DNA of 64,000 bases from Rhynchosporium graminicola (lineage: Eukaryota > Ascomycota > Leotiomycetes > Helotiales > Ploettnerulaceae). The stretch covers positions 248,001 to 312,000 of the forward strand of contig FJUW01000021.1 in assembly GCA_900074885.1 (NCBI GenBank). Reading direction: 5' to 3'. The translations under genes were made by a program, and so were the position numbers. Below the pieces are notes generated by a model. The model saw only the letters and a list, made by a program, of their open reading frames with translations, ran no database searches and had not been told where the DNA came from. Below are positions 10,023 through 22,799 of the stretch, piece by piece. The first letter of the stretch is position 1. The number at the start of each line of letters is the position of its first letter.

Positions 10023-12202
10023 ATGTTCAGCGTTTGCAGAAGAGGCCCAGCCTCGATTTGCAGAGTCCTTCGCACAGCACCTTCGACTATCCGTATACCA
10101 TCAGCACGACCCTCAACACTGTCATTAACTCTCCAGTCTTCATCGAGACTGCCTCTGGAAGCCCGACTTCTACATGTATCAGCACAATTGAGGAATTGGT
10201 CTGCAGCTGCCGAACAAGATGAAGATGCCGGACCAGACTATGGTGCTTTGGAAACACCACGCGAGCAAGATCCAAAGAAGATTGAGAAAGTACACAATGT
10301 CACCAAGTTCCAGGAGCTGATCGACCATCAAATGGTTCATCCCAATGTCGTGCAAGAAATTACTAGGGGAATGGGACATCACACTATGACGGAAGTGCAG
10401 TCGATGACCATCAATGAAGGTCTAGGAGGCACTGACATGTAAGCCAACGATTTGTCCACACACATTTTGAACCCTTTACTAAGTTCCCTAGTGTTGCACA
10501 AGCACGAACAGGTACCGGCAAGACCCTTGGATTCCTCATTCCTACTATTCAGAATATCCTACGCAAGGACCCTGGTCTGGCGATACGAAAGCGTTACTCC
10601 CGGGCCCGCGCATCGGATATCCGAGCTATCATCATATCCCCTACTCGTGAACTTGCGGAGCAGATTGCTGTCGAGGCCGAGAAGCTTTGCTACAATACAG
10701 ATTTGAGAGTCCAGGTTGCAGTGGGTGGCAACAGTAAAAGGATGATGTTGCAGAAGACACTCAGGGAGGGTTGCCACATCCTTGTGGGAACTCCCGGAAG
10801 ATTGCAGGATCTTTTGGGGGACGAGTACAGTGGCGTTCGAGCCCCAAATCTTACGACATTGGTTCTGGATGAGGCAGACAGGTTGTTGGACGACGGATTT
10901 TCGAAGGATATCGACGCCATTCAACGCTTATTACCAGATACTAACGAAGTCGACCGCCAAACGCTACTGTTCTCGGCCACCATGCCACGAGAGGTCATGC
11001 GACTTGTCCGCCAAACCTTGAAGCCTGATTTCCACTTTGTGCAAGCAGTTAAGGAAGGAGATCTCGCTACGCACGAGAAGATCCCTCAACACATCGTCAT
11101 CACACCCGGTATGGAAAATCAGTTGCCAGTACTTCTCGAGCTGGCTAAGCGTGAAATTGCCGCTGCCCAGGAAGCCAGAAAGAACGGAGAACCAATCAAG
11201 CCCTTTAAAGCAATCGTCTATTACCAAGCCACCGCCAACGTCGTTCTCGCAAGCGACATCTTCCAGAACCTAAAAGGCTCTGGTACCGGTATGTTCGGAA
11301 AACACCCTCTATACCCAGCCAGTGTCCTCGAGATGCACGGCCAGCTCACACAACAACAACGCACATACGTCGCCGACAAGTTCCGCAGAGCTTCATCTGC
11401 TATCTTATTCTCTACCGATATCACGGCCAGAGGAATGGATTTCCCCAATGTCAGCCACGTAATTCAAATTGGTTCTCCACCTAATCGCGAACAATACGTA
11501 CACAGACTCGGGAGAACCGGACGAGGAGATAAGACTGGAGATGGATACATCATCGTCGATGAGTCTTTGGTTGGCGATACACGTCGCATGCTCCGTGAAC
11601 TACCGATCATCCCAGATGAAACCTTGGAGACATCCAAAGTTGACATGACTAAAGATGCTCAATTGCCTCAATCGGTAGCAGAGACGCTCAGCCAAGTAGC
11701 CGAGGCAACGAAATACGTCAGTCGGAGGGTCAAGGAAGCTGCGTATATGGGTAGTCTGGGACAGATTAGAGGTAGAGGCGGAGATGCTGTTGTGGAAGCT
11801 ATGAACCGCATGACTAGATATGGATGGGGCTTTGAGAGCCCTCCTGGTATTCCTGCCGGTCTGGCGAGTAGGCTCGGAATTAAATCGCAGAGAGGTGGTG
11901 ATAGGCCAGGACAGGGAAGAGAGGAAGGCGGTTTCGGAGGAGGCCGATCTGGTGGTGGATTTGGTGGAAGAGGCGGTGATAGAGATGGTGGACGATCTGG
12001 TGGGTTTGGACGTGGTGGTGGTGGTGGATTTGGAGATCGTAATGGTGGAGGACGATCTGGTGGATTCGGAGGTGATAGAGGGGGGCGTGGTGGTGGTTTT
12101 GGAGACCGTAACGGAGGTGGACGGGGAGGCGGATTTGGTGGTGACAGACGTTCTGGCGGAGGAGACAGAGGAGACAGATTTGGAGGACGATCAAGTTTCT
12201 AA
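10023..12202 (+). CDS. mss116: Mitochondrial DEAD-box RNA helicase, Mss116 type
   Basis: ATP-dependent RNA helicase expected in the mitochondrial matrix, where Mss116 helps group I/II intron splicing and RNA folding. Exons 10023-10438 and 10492-12202 flank a 53-nt intron and give 708 residues. The N terminus is Arg/Ser-rich without acidic residues for about 60 residues, fitting a mitochondrial presequence. Motifs in order: I ARTGTGKT (143-150), Ia PTRELA, Ib TPGR, II DEAD (265-268), III SAT (about 300), and VI HRLGRTGRG (about 476). The intron falls four codons before motif I. From about residue 600 the tail is a Gly/Arg/Asp-rich RGG-type low-complexity region, longer and more Gly-rich than the basic tail of yeast Mss116. 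The gene symbol rests on motif order and presequence; another mitochondrial DEAD-box paralogue is possible. Confidence 0.92.
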
Positions 12203-12921
12203 GCTCTCTCTGTCTCTGTTTTCCGTTCTTGATTGTCTGGTTGCGTGAGCATCGGTGTATACTAGACGGGCCTGGTTGGATTTGTTTTCATGTGCCATAT
12301 CTTTTGCTTTGCTGTGTCGATATCGAGTAGGCTGTATGAAAAAGCGGACAGAAGGGCATGGAAAGAACGATCGGCAAGCATGCCTGTACGAATAGTTTCA
12401 GGCGTTCTGTTGGGTTTGGGGTAGAAAACTTCATTGCAGAGCGTTTGGGACTGGGAGCTATGTGTATTTCTGGAAGCTGCTTAGCTACCGGAGACACCGT
12501 TTGGTCACAGCCGGCCATACTGGATGCTTCATAGCTGTAATTCAACTCTACTTTCATCTCAACGTTCACCAGCTTTTTTTGTCCGAATTTGTGTCTACTA
12601 ATTGGGCGGGGGCCGAAGGGTGAGTCGTTCCCGCCTACAAGTGCTTTCAGTAACCTCAAAACCATGCTCTGTTTTACATAGCTAAGTACTGAAATCGCAC
12701 TTGATGTCGCTGTATAAATGAGGTGTACCCAACGGATGTCTTGTCTATCTATATCTGCGAAATCGACTTGATTTCGAAGGAGCGCAACTGATGAATAGGT
12801 ATATGATTTCCAGATACGAGCCACTTACATCCTTACGTACTCGTGCGAAGCACTTCTTCTGCAGAGCTTGTGCTGCAGCGTCGTGAGGACTTGGAATAAA
12901 AACACAGCATCATACATCTAT
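12203..12921. other. Intergenic between convergent genes
   Basis: Holds the 3' ends of the helicase and the AlkB-type gene. A 178-codon minus-strand open frame (12288-12824) has no recognisable domain, signal peptide or supporting splice sites and is not called. No other feature seen. Confidence 0.6.
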
Positions 12922-14590
12922 CTACCTGTCAGCACTCACTCCTTCGTGCCCTCCCATCTGCCCTCCCATCTGTCCGCCATTCCCCTTCCAAACGGGCCTC
13001 CCATCCTCCCTCCACTCCGCCCACTCGAAAAACGCACAGCCTTCCTTCCCCGGCACATTCCCCGCATAGCACATCCAGAAATACCTGCCCCGATTCCGCT
13101 TCTTCCGCTGCACCACGCGCAACACCGTCGGAAGCCCACACTTGCATCGCGGGGTGTGTCGCGGATGCAGATACGCTTTGTAATCCCGATAGGTGATGTT
13201 GATGCGTCGGTTTCCCGAGAGCGGATGGGGGATGACGGAGGGGGTGGGTGAGATGCAGTGTTTCCATGTCTCTTGCATCGAGGCGTGCATGATGAGGAGG
13301 GAGTTGTGGGGGAGGTGGATGGAGATCTGGCCGTTGAGATCATCTGCTGCTGTGTGTTTATGGCTCGTCGAACCTGGACTTTTGGCTTGAGATGATGTGT
13401 TGTTGGTTGGATCTTGCTCGTCCGTGGGTGTGATTCGTCGGACTCGGAATTCGCGCGCTACGCCGAGAGAGATCGATCCGATTATCGCGCGCGGACCGAG
13501 ATAGGTGAGTTGGTCGCTGTGGTAGCCTACGGATTCCGCGGGTCCGTTGTAGCAGTTTACGAATGCGGCGTTGGGGGACCAGGCGGAGGGGCTTTGGTAT
13601 TGTAGTCTGGGCCGTGTGGCGATAGAGGCGTTAACAGCGGAGGTCACTTTAGGTGCGATGGCGAGCATTTGGGGGGTGAGTTGGCGGACGTCCTATGATG
13701 GGATATGTATTAGTGAGTGTTTAAGAATAGTGAGGAAGAGAAGATGTGGGGAAGGAGGAGTGTGTTTGTCGTGTTTTGATAGACGGTGTGTAAGCGAGAT
13801 CTCAGCCAGAAAATTCACAAATGATGACCGCAGAGCCTTCAGTCTCAGGCTGGAAGCAAGGAGCGAAGATATGTGAGAAGTAGCTCACGAATGAGAATAA
13901 ACTCACGTCCAACTTCCCACCATTGTAAATATACTCCGTCTTCTGCACCCTCATCTGCTCAACACTCTCTACGAAAAAGCAAGCTGTATGCGGACTCTGC
14001 ACAACATTATCAAACAGCTTAAAGGTCTGCCTCTCAAAAGTCTCCGCTTCTACCAGCAGCTCTTGTAACAAAGCGTTCGCTTCGTCAGCAGCGAGGAAGT
14101 TGTGAATAATTGAACATGGTGTGTGCGCTTCTACGTCGGCGGGTGAGTAGAGATGAAGTGTCTTGCCGCGCTTGGAGAGGAGTTTTGGTGGAAGTCCTCG
14201 AGGGAAATTCTCTGAGAGTATGGGTGGAGAGATGAATGTTGAGAGCGAGCTCTGATAGCCTGTCGCTGCGACATTTACACTTGATATTGCTGTTGGTCTT
14301 AACGATGCGATTTCTCTCGGTGGTGAAGCGTCGTCGGTCAAAGCCTCTGACGCGTCAAGTACAGATCCCTCATGCTCTATTAATATGTCGAGAAGAAGTT
14401 GCTGGTCCGTATCAGGGTGGAGAGAGGATAGTAGTGCGAGCTTAAAATCTGTTGACTCTGTTTCTGAGTCGTCAGGGGTGCTCGCAGCGATATTGGAGAA
14501 CTTCGACTTCTCGTCTGATCCAGGGAGTGATGTTTGGGTGGCGAGTTGTGGGGAGAGCTTCCTCTTCTTTCGAGAGACGAAGGCGTCCAT
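12922..14590 (-). CDS. AlkB-like 2-oxoglutarate dioxygenase with CUE and GRF zinc finger
   Basis: Fe(II)/2-oxoglutarate dioxygenase of the AlkB family, expected to remove alkyl groups from nucleic acid bases. Exons 14590-13907 and 13692-12922 are joined over a 214-nt intron and give 484 residues. Residues about 48-90 resemble a ubiquitin-binding CUE domain (LLSSLHPD...LLDILIEHEGSV). In the catalytic core, H286 and D288 (GYHSDQ) and H373 (TWKH) supply the iron ligands, and R391/R397 (RRINITYR) supply the 2-oxoglutarate-binding arginine region. The C terminus is a GRF-type zinc finger with C411, C413, C436 and C447 (PRCKCG ... FWMCYA ... GCAFFEW), a single-stranded nucleic acid binding module. 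The intron is longer than its neighbours' but removes several frame problems cleanly. The substrate (DNA or RNA) cannot be read from sequence. Confidence 0.9.
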
Positions 14591-14904
14591 TTTATTTGAA
14601 TCGTGAGAACTTGACGATTATTTTTTTAAGAAGAGAGATAGTAAAGGCCAGATTTAAATGTGTGCTTTTGGATTGTGTTGATGTTTTGGTGATGTGGTTG
14701 ATGGCCTTCTCTTGGCTTGTTCTCGAAGTGGAGGTTTGCAGCCAATCGCTTCGCAGACCGCCTTTCTTAACGAGCACCTAGTGTTTCTGCCGCTCTGCCA
14801 CTCTCTTCCTGCTTATTTATCTCGGCGCTATATCCACAGTCAAAGGATCCAAAATGACTGGAAAAAACGAATCCAAAAATAATAATTAGAGAGATATCTG
14901 CAAG

Positions 14905-15549
14905 TCCTGAGGGAAATGTATCGACTCAGAATCTTCGACGAGTTCCAGATCGGATCCCATGGGTATAGTGGGTACTCTTCCTGATTATCATCGTTGAGCT
15001 AGGGGGACGTTTTATATACTTCGGTTTGAGTGGCTTTTTGCAGAACTACATCAAGTAAGAGACGTATTCTATATCGCCATCGTCTCGGACCTCTATCTTT
15101 TGTCTTACCTCAATCAAAGTATTCCCCATGCAAGCCAATACTAACGCTGCGACTAGTGTCTGGATCCAAGCACCGGCCTACGTTCTTGTAGCTTTCTCCG
15201 AAGCATTCGAAATCGTCACAGGCCTCGAAATTACCTACACCCAAGCACCGAAGATTCTACGATCATTGGTCTCCTCATTCTTTTAAGTCACTAACGGTAG
15301 CGCGGCTGCTATTTGCATTAGTCTCACTCCTGTCACCAAAGATCCCGATATCATATGTAAGTTCTCAGACTCTTGACCATGATTTCCCACGAGATTAGTT
15401 GGGGAGTTGTAAGAAATAGATACTAACTTGTGGTCCTTGTAGGGATGTATACGTCGTTGGCTGTTATCACTTTCGTGGGTGGATGTACTTTCTACGCTGA
15501 TTTCCGGAACTCTCGAGGTCGCGAGCAGCGGTCATTCAGATGGGAATGA
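14905..15549 (+). pseudogene. Internally deleted PTR2/POT peptide transporter pseudogene
   Basis: Two ends of a proton-coupled oligopeptide transporter lie side by side. The N-terminal part (14905-15056) reads LRRVPDRIPW, a TAG stop, then a first membrane helix ending GLSGFLQNYIK. The C-terminal part (from about 15125) reads VWIQAPAYVLVAFSEAFEI...YTQAPKILRSLV, a TAA stop at 15284-15286, then a stretch ending DIIW. After a still recognisable 86-nt intron (15357-15442) comes MYTSLAVITFVGGCTFY. Several hundred residues of the middle are missing at a junction near 15057-15120. The stops and deletion make it non-functional. Unlike the left-end elements it has normal CA/TG content, so it decayed by deletion and point change rather than RIP. 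Confidence 0.85.
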
Positions 15550-18500
15550 TAACCCCTACGGCTGCAAAGGTAGAGGTTTGAAGTAGAACGACATGTAGAT
15601 TGTTGAATTCATCATGTCTTAAATTCACACATTTGCTGAATTCTTGAACTAATGAGTCATGTACAAAAATTTCAATTCTGGGGTTCGAATGTGCACTTCC
15701 TGAATTTCATTGGTTCATGTTATGACGTTTTTTCTTCCAGTGAGATAATGACCACTCTTTCATTCACTAGTGTATGACTATGGAGTCTTTTGATAATTTT
15801 TACTTACCAATCTACGCACTCCTGCGAGCAATACTCTTTCGGCATATCCCCGTTCATTTTCTATAGCGAGAGCCAAGCTGACAAAGGACATGACATCTAC
15901 TCTCACATGACTTCGACGCGATTACAGCGTAAGAAGTCATGCAAGATCCTCATGAAGCATTAGAACATAGGGCTCATTTCTTCTTCATGACTTGTCTGGA
16001 AAATAGGCGAAATTAGAATCTTCACATTCGTAAAGGCACATTGACTTGTTTCGCGATCCTAGTACTCTCAACTAAAACTTATTGTCACAACAGGCTCTAG
16101 AAAAAAGTGCCCGTGACTACTCTTTATGATATGTGTACTCTTCAAGCTGTTGAGTCTTTACGCCGGAACTGATCTGAAGACCTTAGTACATCTCGGTTCA
16201 CAATATGATAATATTAGCACGACCTGATTCTACCAGGGCGATTTCTAAGCTGGCGATCAAGATCTCTATAGTACTGGCTAATGTTTGTCGCTATTTAAGA
16301 TAAGCAGAGGACCCAGATCAGAGATCATGAACTGGCTAATGACCAAAATGTGAGCGCAGATGTACCTTAACAGACCGAGGACGTTGCCACGTAACAAGCT
16401 GGACTGCCACGTCAAGCTTTCATGCAGATGTATTTCCAAAAATATTGATCATCTGATCATTCAGAATCAGCACTACGTACCTGTCGCCCAACGTAATAGA
16501 ATGACTTCATTCGAAGTGTCAGGCAATGTGGCAGTTCCTCCATAAGACAATTTCTTTTCACAACGGCACCGAGCGTTTTCCGCGCAGTCCCCTCGCAGGC
16601 CTTTAACATCTTTCAAAAGGAGATGGGAGTCCTCGAACATTTACCGATTGGAATGTACAAGCTCTACTATTCACTCTTATAGAGAATCATATTGCGGAAA
16701 AAGTTCGTACCAGGTATATCACGCTCTCCTACTATGCCGGGACCCATTCGGTGATCAAGACAGTGCTCGTGGATGGGCTGGAATTCCAAGTTTTTGAGGA
16801 TCTGCAATATATGCTAGGGAAAGTGGGGTGATATTGAGTGCAGAAAGGGAGGTACTTGAACAACCTTCTACTTCAGGCAGATCAGATCTGTATCAAATTA
16901 AGTAATGAAGCTGAAAGATCTTGTCAGGCGTCACAGATAGCAGATTTCCATACCATCTAAAAAAAGCCTTCATAGTACTGGAAACTCAAGAGAGTGTTCA
17001 AATCCCAAGCTCTGCTATATTTACCCTGAATCGTCGCAACCTCCTTGCCACTTACAGATGCATCATGGATCTTGTACAGGAATAGACGGATGTATCATTG
17101 CAGCCTTCACGATCCTCCAGAAGCTTCTACCTGCCGCTGGCGATAAGTCGAAAACTCCCCATCGCTATCATCGCGCCACCAGGACTTCACCTTTCACCCA
17201 GCCCAAACTACCCACACAAATCCCACCATTACATAGCCAAATAAGTAAGTTTCATACCATCAGCGTACAACCATTGTGTTAAATCTTGATCATTCTTCTT
17301 CCCAAGTCTGCATCCAAACCTATCACTCTGGCTACCTGGTACACGCCCTAATGCGCCCGAACATGGCATGGTAGCTTGGAGAAGTTGGTAGTATCACTCC
17401 CTGCGCGCTCGAACGAAATCGAATCGGAAAATGGTTAGCCCTTTGGCTCAGATCACCCGTCACAAGTCATCGAGACTTGTGGCGGGCCTGGGTTTTGACT
17501 TTTTGCACTCTGTGATAATTTCTTTTCTGTGTTTTTGTTGTTTTTAAAAATGAAAATCAAGCGCTTTGTGTTAAGCGATGATGATATTCTGAGTCTTGGC
17601 ACGTCGACGATGGAGTGCGCTTGTGGTAGGAGTATATTTGGGCCTTTGAAGGAACTCCTCGTTTCATTTTCGGCAATAAGACGCATAGATGAATGAGCAT
17701 GTTTAGAAGGGTCGTTTGATTCGACTTGACCCTTATTATCTCTGCTTACTTTCGCTTTCCCGCATCAGTGAAGAATTAGTCGCATTCTTCATTCCGAGCA
17801 AGGTTGACGATGAATATTAGCATCTACTTCTTCAACTTTCCAGCTATCCCTAAACACAGACTCGCTACCAGAGAAATTTTTTGTCAAACAGAACAATAGA
17901 CCACTAGCATCTCATAGTAGAAAATAGCTTACACCTTGGATTATATCTACACCCATTCCATGCTGAGCTAGCCTGCATTGATCTCGACGTATTTAAGAGT
18001 TCAGACAAATGATTCTCTACATGTCTCATGATATTACTCAGTGTGAGATCATTTCGCAAAATATCCATTTGTTGATGTTGCCGCTCGCTTATGGTTCGGC
18101 TCAAGGGTCGGGGACAAATTTGAGGTGGCAAGGCTTTTCCCAGATACGATCATCACGTCAACATGATGGCTTCTATCTGTCATCAAAGGTCCAAAAGAGA
18201 TAGGACAGCAATTTTCCAATTCTCTAGCATCGTACCTGAAACTGAAGGAAAAGTGCGAGCACGTAAAGCCAAATGAAGACGAGGAGCCACTGCTGGACAA
18301 GTGATACTTTTCTCATCTCGTACCTGTTACTTAAAGACGTCCTTGTCTCTCACTTGCTGTCCAATCAATTCTACTTTCAAATTATCAATGCTTTAGTGAC
18401 CACTTGAGGAGGATTGGAGCCAGGAAGTCTTAGAATGCTCTCGGGAGCCCCGCTTTTGCCTATTATATTTGACGATAGAATGACAAGTAAAAAGTTGCAC

Positions 18501-20347
18501 ATACAGAGGTAACATAAACACTCCTCCCTCCGTCCAGCCCACTCCAGGATAAAAGCGTGTATGCTCGCTGCATACGTCCCTATCAAGAATCCAAGTGTAT
18601 TTGTGGCAAGTCTTCGATCCACATCAAATACTTACGAGGAGCTGCACAACCATAGCCCGGTGGGCGAGGAGACATGGAGCGGGTCAATATCCTGGTCAAA
18701 GCAAGATCTAGCTCTCCGGCTTGCATGTTCTGAGAACAACTGTGGCTTGCTTGCTGCTTTGCGTATAGAGCTTGGGAGATGTGTCGAACGTTTTGCGCAT
18801 TTTATCCAACTTACTTCAACTTCGTGTATCATTCAATCAATGGAATAAGAAGTCCGCTGTCCAAGAAGCGTTTTCACATTCGAATCTTCTCTTCGGAACA
18901 AGACAACATCTCTGTACGAGTTGAATAGAATGCCATTCATATACTTGTCACTGGCACACTCCTGGGAATAGATATGAAAACACTGGAGCTGGACTCCGGT
19001 ATTTGCCAAATTTGCTCAAAGTACTTGGTGTAACCATTGGCTAATTATATAGTAAATGAGACATAAGCTGGACACACAATCGCACAGTCTATACTTGTAA
19101 AATGGGCTTTGCCCCACCTAACAGCAATGCTGATATTGTTGGATCTGCTTGGATCATGACATTCATGGCAGACGTGTACTGTACATGTCCTGCAACCTGT
19201 GTTCCTTTCGAATGTCTTTTTTCTTACGATGCTGGCTTTCCAGCTCCGTGATGTATGTAGGGAACGTCGCAGTTGACGGCAAACTTTGTTCAATGGAATT
19301 GTCTGACAGGCTCAACCGACATGCCACAGAATCACTTCCTGCTAGAATATACTCTTTGTATCTCCATTATTTTTCAATTCATCTACGAAAGATAATATCG
19401 TTTCGACGAAGGAACGAGTGCTACACAAGGATCAATCATTTTGTACCTAGCCAATCAAAAGAGAGGAGAGGAGTACCAAGATTGCAGGGTGAGCTTCGAG
19501 GGGCCCTTTGCTTGAGACTCGTCTTTCTGTATGATTTCAGTCATAGCATTCAACTTTCAGGGCTACGGAAGGAGAGAAATGAGATGGCAATAACATTTTG
19601 ATTTTTGGATCGAAGCACACGAGGCAATTCAACAAAAGTTGCTTATTGAACGTTAGTTCTGACTTGGAGCTTTCCAGGTTGGGAGGTAGCATGAAATGTA
19701 GGATTAGCGGGAGCATGGATAGCGAGCCAAAATTTCAGACTATACTAAGCCTCCAATCTCTATAGGTAGTTGTAAGTTTCAGGTACGCCTCAAATGCTCC
19801 CAGCCGATTTGCAGGGCGACTTCGATCATTTTGTCGGCTTTATATATCCTCTCCGATACTTTTGTTTCCCCTTCCTTGACTTGGATGGCGGCCAGAGAGG
19901 TACCTAGGTAGATAGCGGGGATGTATTGGGGGCCGAAAGATTACGGAGCCTGAATTCCTTCCTCACCTGAGCAAGCCACCTTCATATTTGAAGTTCTTCA
20001 TATTTGAAGTGCCTCGTTATATTATTCCATTCGGATAATCCTTCGCCTTCGGATTTCCATGGATAAACCATTGTTTCGGCATATGTTTCAGTGCGGCCTC
20101 GAATTCTACTCGGTGGGCAGGATTTGCCCAGTGCCTCAGCCACGCCGCGTAACGAAGTAATTAACCAGACCGTATGCAGCCTGGCTTAAGCGCTATAAAT
20201 CGAAACTCTTACTGGGTCACGGTGAGCGATCCTGAATGATACCGTGTAGGCAGGCTTTTGGGTGCATGATTCAAGCGTAACATCTGCTCCATATCACGGT
20301 GCATCACACAAGATCTCTCTTCCACTTAACGCAATTTTGCTCTTCTA
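15550..20347. other. 4.8-kb gene-poor stretch
   Basis: No gene supported. Open frames here are short and lack domains or convincing introns. Composition is ordinary, without RIP. A stretch near 16580-16800 reads briefly as protein-like sequence but soon hits stops and could not be matched to a family. A 14-base unit cttcatatttgaag occurs twice in tandem at about 19980-20010. A C/T-rich upstream region precedes the ATPase at 20348. Confidence 0.6.
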
Positions 20348-22796
20348 ATGGCCTCATCAACTCGCGATCCGATGGACGACGACAGTGATAACGGTTCTAC
20401 GGCCTCGTCCAAACATGACACAATGGCCAAAGACAACAACATTGCGAGTGCTGCAACAGTTCCAGCGGTAATCGATGATGAGGAGCCAGAAGGTGCACGA
20501 TGTGAGATCAAAAACCTCCAGCTCCGATACAAGAAGGGAGAGATCCAAACTATCGAGAAGAATGCCAAGATCTCCAATGAAGACCCGTACATGAAGTATG
20601 CATTGGTCTCGAAACAATCCTTCGATGAGCATCATAGACATACGGGAACCTCTTTGGAAATCAATTCTCCTCAGCTTCTGTCGATGTTGAAATATGTCGT
20701 TCAGTATTATCCAGGGGAAACCCTGGATTTTAGTTCCAAGTTCACAATTGAAGACCCGTAAGTAGCATGTCCCTTCACGACATGAAATGGGGCAAGAACG
20801 GGACAATCGGCACTCAACGTAGCTGAGTTCTATTCTGACTTGAATAGTTATATGATGTTGGTGCATCATCGAAAGGAAATCGAAGATTATCGTGAAGAAT
20901 CAGACGATGCCACGACTAAAATGCACATTGCTTTGCTGTTGGAGTATTTAGACGCCGAAGCAGGTCTAAAAGGTGCGGCTATCAACGATATGATCAAAGG
21001 GGGTTCAATCACGTTCCCCCTACTGTGGATGATCTTCAAGCCAGGAGATCTAATATACCAGGAAAGCAACGGCCACCCACGGCTGTTCCTATTGCGTAGA
21101 CATGGTTACGGTGAAAGCGTAAGCGGGGGCAAATATTTCGACAGTAAGTGCCAGTCCTTAACTACCTTGAATAGATATTTCTGAGCGAGCTCGTTTTCCT
21201 GAAATTCTACTGTTCATGTCTCCGGAACTGACACCAGACTTGTATCACAGTCAGTTGCTCTTTCGTATCCTTCGATGGTTTCAAAACCGGCATTGCAACC
21301 GAAAGACTACGTATCTGGGACAGACAGGAATTCTTCGGTCTCTTTTCCGCAAACATCAAATCACTTACTGCTTTTCCTCTTAAGTTTCTCGCCGACGAAG
21401 ATAGAGCAAAACTTGAAATCAACATGATTGAAAGAGGTCAGCGATATTTGGAAATCAAGGACATGTGCGTCAAGCAATACAACGGACTCTTCCTTTACCT
21501 CAAGCGGCCACCTTGGGATTATTACAACGAAAGGGCTGATTACGACGGTACTTTCTTGCCCGAGACTATGAGTGGGCGTGTTGTCATTGATCCCCGGACG
21601 TTCAATGAAGAGGCAAGGCAAAGAAAAGAGTCGATTGCAGCGGATGAGAGTGACGGAGAGGGCGAGAGCGACAACAAAGATAAGAAAAGTTCTAGTAAGT
21701 ACAACTTTTGGATTTCTCTCCTGTGAAAATGTGACTGACATTCGAAGCAATTTCGAAAGAGGCGACGGGCGAAGGAGGTCATCTTCAATCGAACAACTTG
21801 GACCCTAGATTTTGCCCTCCTTACGTCTATGGATACTCGCTCGAGAAGAAAGAGTGGTGCAAGTTCTTCGTCGACGCGCTAGGAGAAGTAGGCTGGCAGA
21901 AAGATGCCATGGAGTCGCTCATCTTGCCAACGCCCCAGAAAAAATTACTGAAAGGCTTGATTTCGGGTCACGAATATCCAGAACGTGCCAGGGATGAAAC
22001 AAAGTTGAAAGGCAAGGGTTTGGTGATATTACTTCATGGATCTCCAGGATCTGGCAAGACGTTGACAGCTGGTATGTGTCGCTTCGCACACGCTGAGATT
22101 GAGCTCACAGCTAACATGGTAATCCAGAAATGACTGCCGAGCACACCCAGAGGCCACTGCTCAACATCTCAACTGGAGAGCTCGGGAGCTATCAACATAG
22201 GATCGAAATTGAGCTTAAGCGACTTTTAACATATGCATCCACTTTTCAAGCCATTGTCCTTATTGACGAGGCCGATGTCTTTCTCGAGGCTCGCAAAAGT
22301 GGTCCCTCGGATCAATTAGAGCAGAATGCCATGGTTGCAGGTAAACCCTTCCTAGCCACTCCGTCTCCAAATCATACTGACAATTTCAGTCTTTCTGAGA
22401 CAATTGGAATACTTCCAGGGAATCATTTTCCTGACATCAAATCGCGTTTCTGTCTTCGACCAAGCCATCAAATCACGAATCCATCTGGCTCTGCAATATA
22501 CGAGTCCCGGCAGAGAAGTTCGACGCATGCTCTGGGAGAAGCATCTCGCACACGTACCTGCGAAAGAGCTTGATTTGAATTTGGAAGAAGCACTTGTTGC
22601 TGTTGAGGGTGTCGAGATGAATGGAAGAGAGATCTCCAATGCCATCACCACAGCGAAGACTCTAGCCAAGAGTGAGGGGTCAAAGCTGAAGCTGGAATAT
22701 TTGCAGACTATTGTGCAGGTGTGGTCTGAGTTCGAGTCGAGCTTACTGAAGCTACAGAGGGAGAAAATAGATGCGATCAAGATTACAGATGCTTAA
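20348..22796 (+). CDS. AAA+ family ATPase, fungal-expanded type
   Basis: Six exons: 20348-20757, 20848-21143, 21251-21694, 21748-22071, 22128-22340 and 22390-22796. The introns are 49-107 nt and all GT-AG; the product is 697 residues. The N-terminal half matches the uncharacterised domain that precedes the AAA module in this large filamentous-fungal family (DUF7025 type; the F-V-S-F-D-G segment is typical). An acidic Ser/Asp/Glu linker follows (about residues 360-384). The AAA core has Walker A GSPGSGKT (481-488), Walker B IVLIDEAD (D538, E539), sensor 1 IIFLTSN and an Arg-finger-like SRIH. The lid ends in a Leu/Lys-rich helix. It is distantly like Bcs1/Vps4-type ATPases but has no transmembrane or MIT domain, so substrate and location are unknown. 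Splice calls are strong because each join restores conserved AAA sequence. Confidence 0.9.
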
Positions 22797-22799
22797 ATC

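Noticed and set aside
12288..12824. 178-codon minus-strand open frame
   Set aside because: No recognisable domain or plausible amino-acid pattern, and it overlaps the expected 3' untranslated regions of two convergent genes.
12868..13343. Several plus- and minus-strand frames over the GRF zinc-finger exon
   Set aside because: Shadows of the AlkB-type gene, whose frame carries the conserved residues.
16570..16860. Protein-like stretch in the gene desert
   Set aside because: Only about 30 residues read plausibly before stops in all frames; no family could be named.
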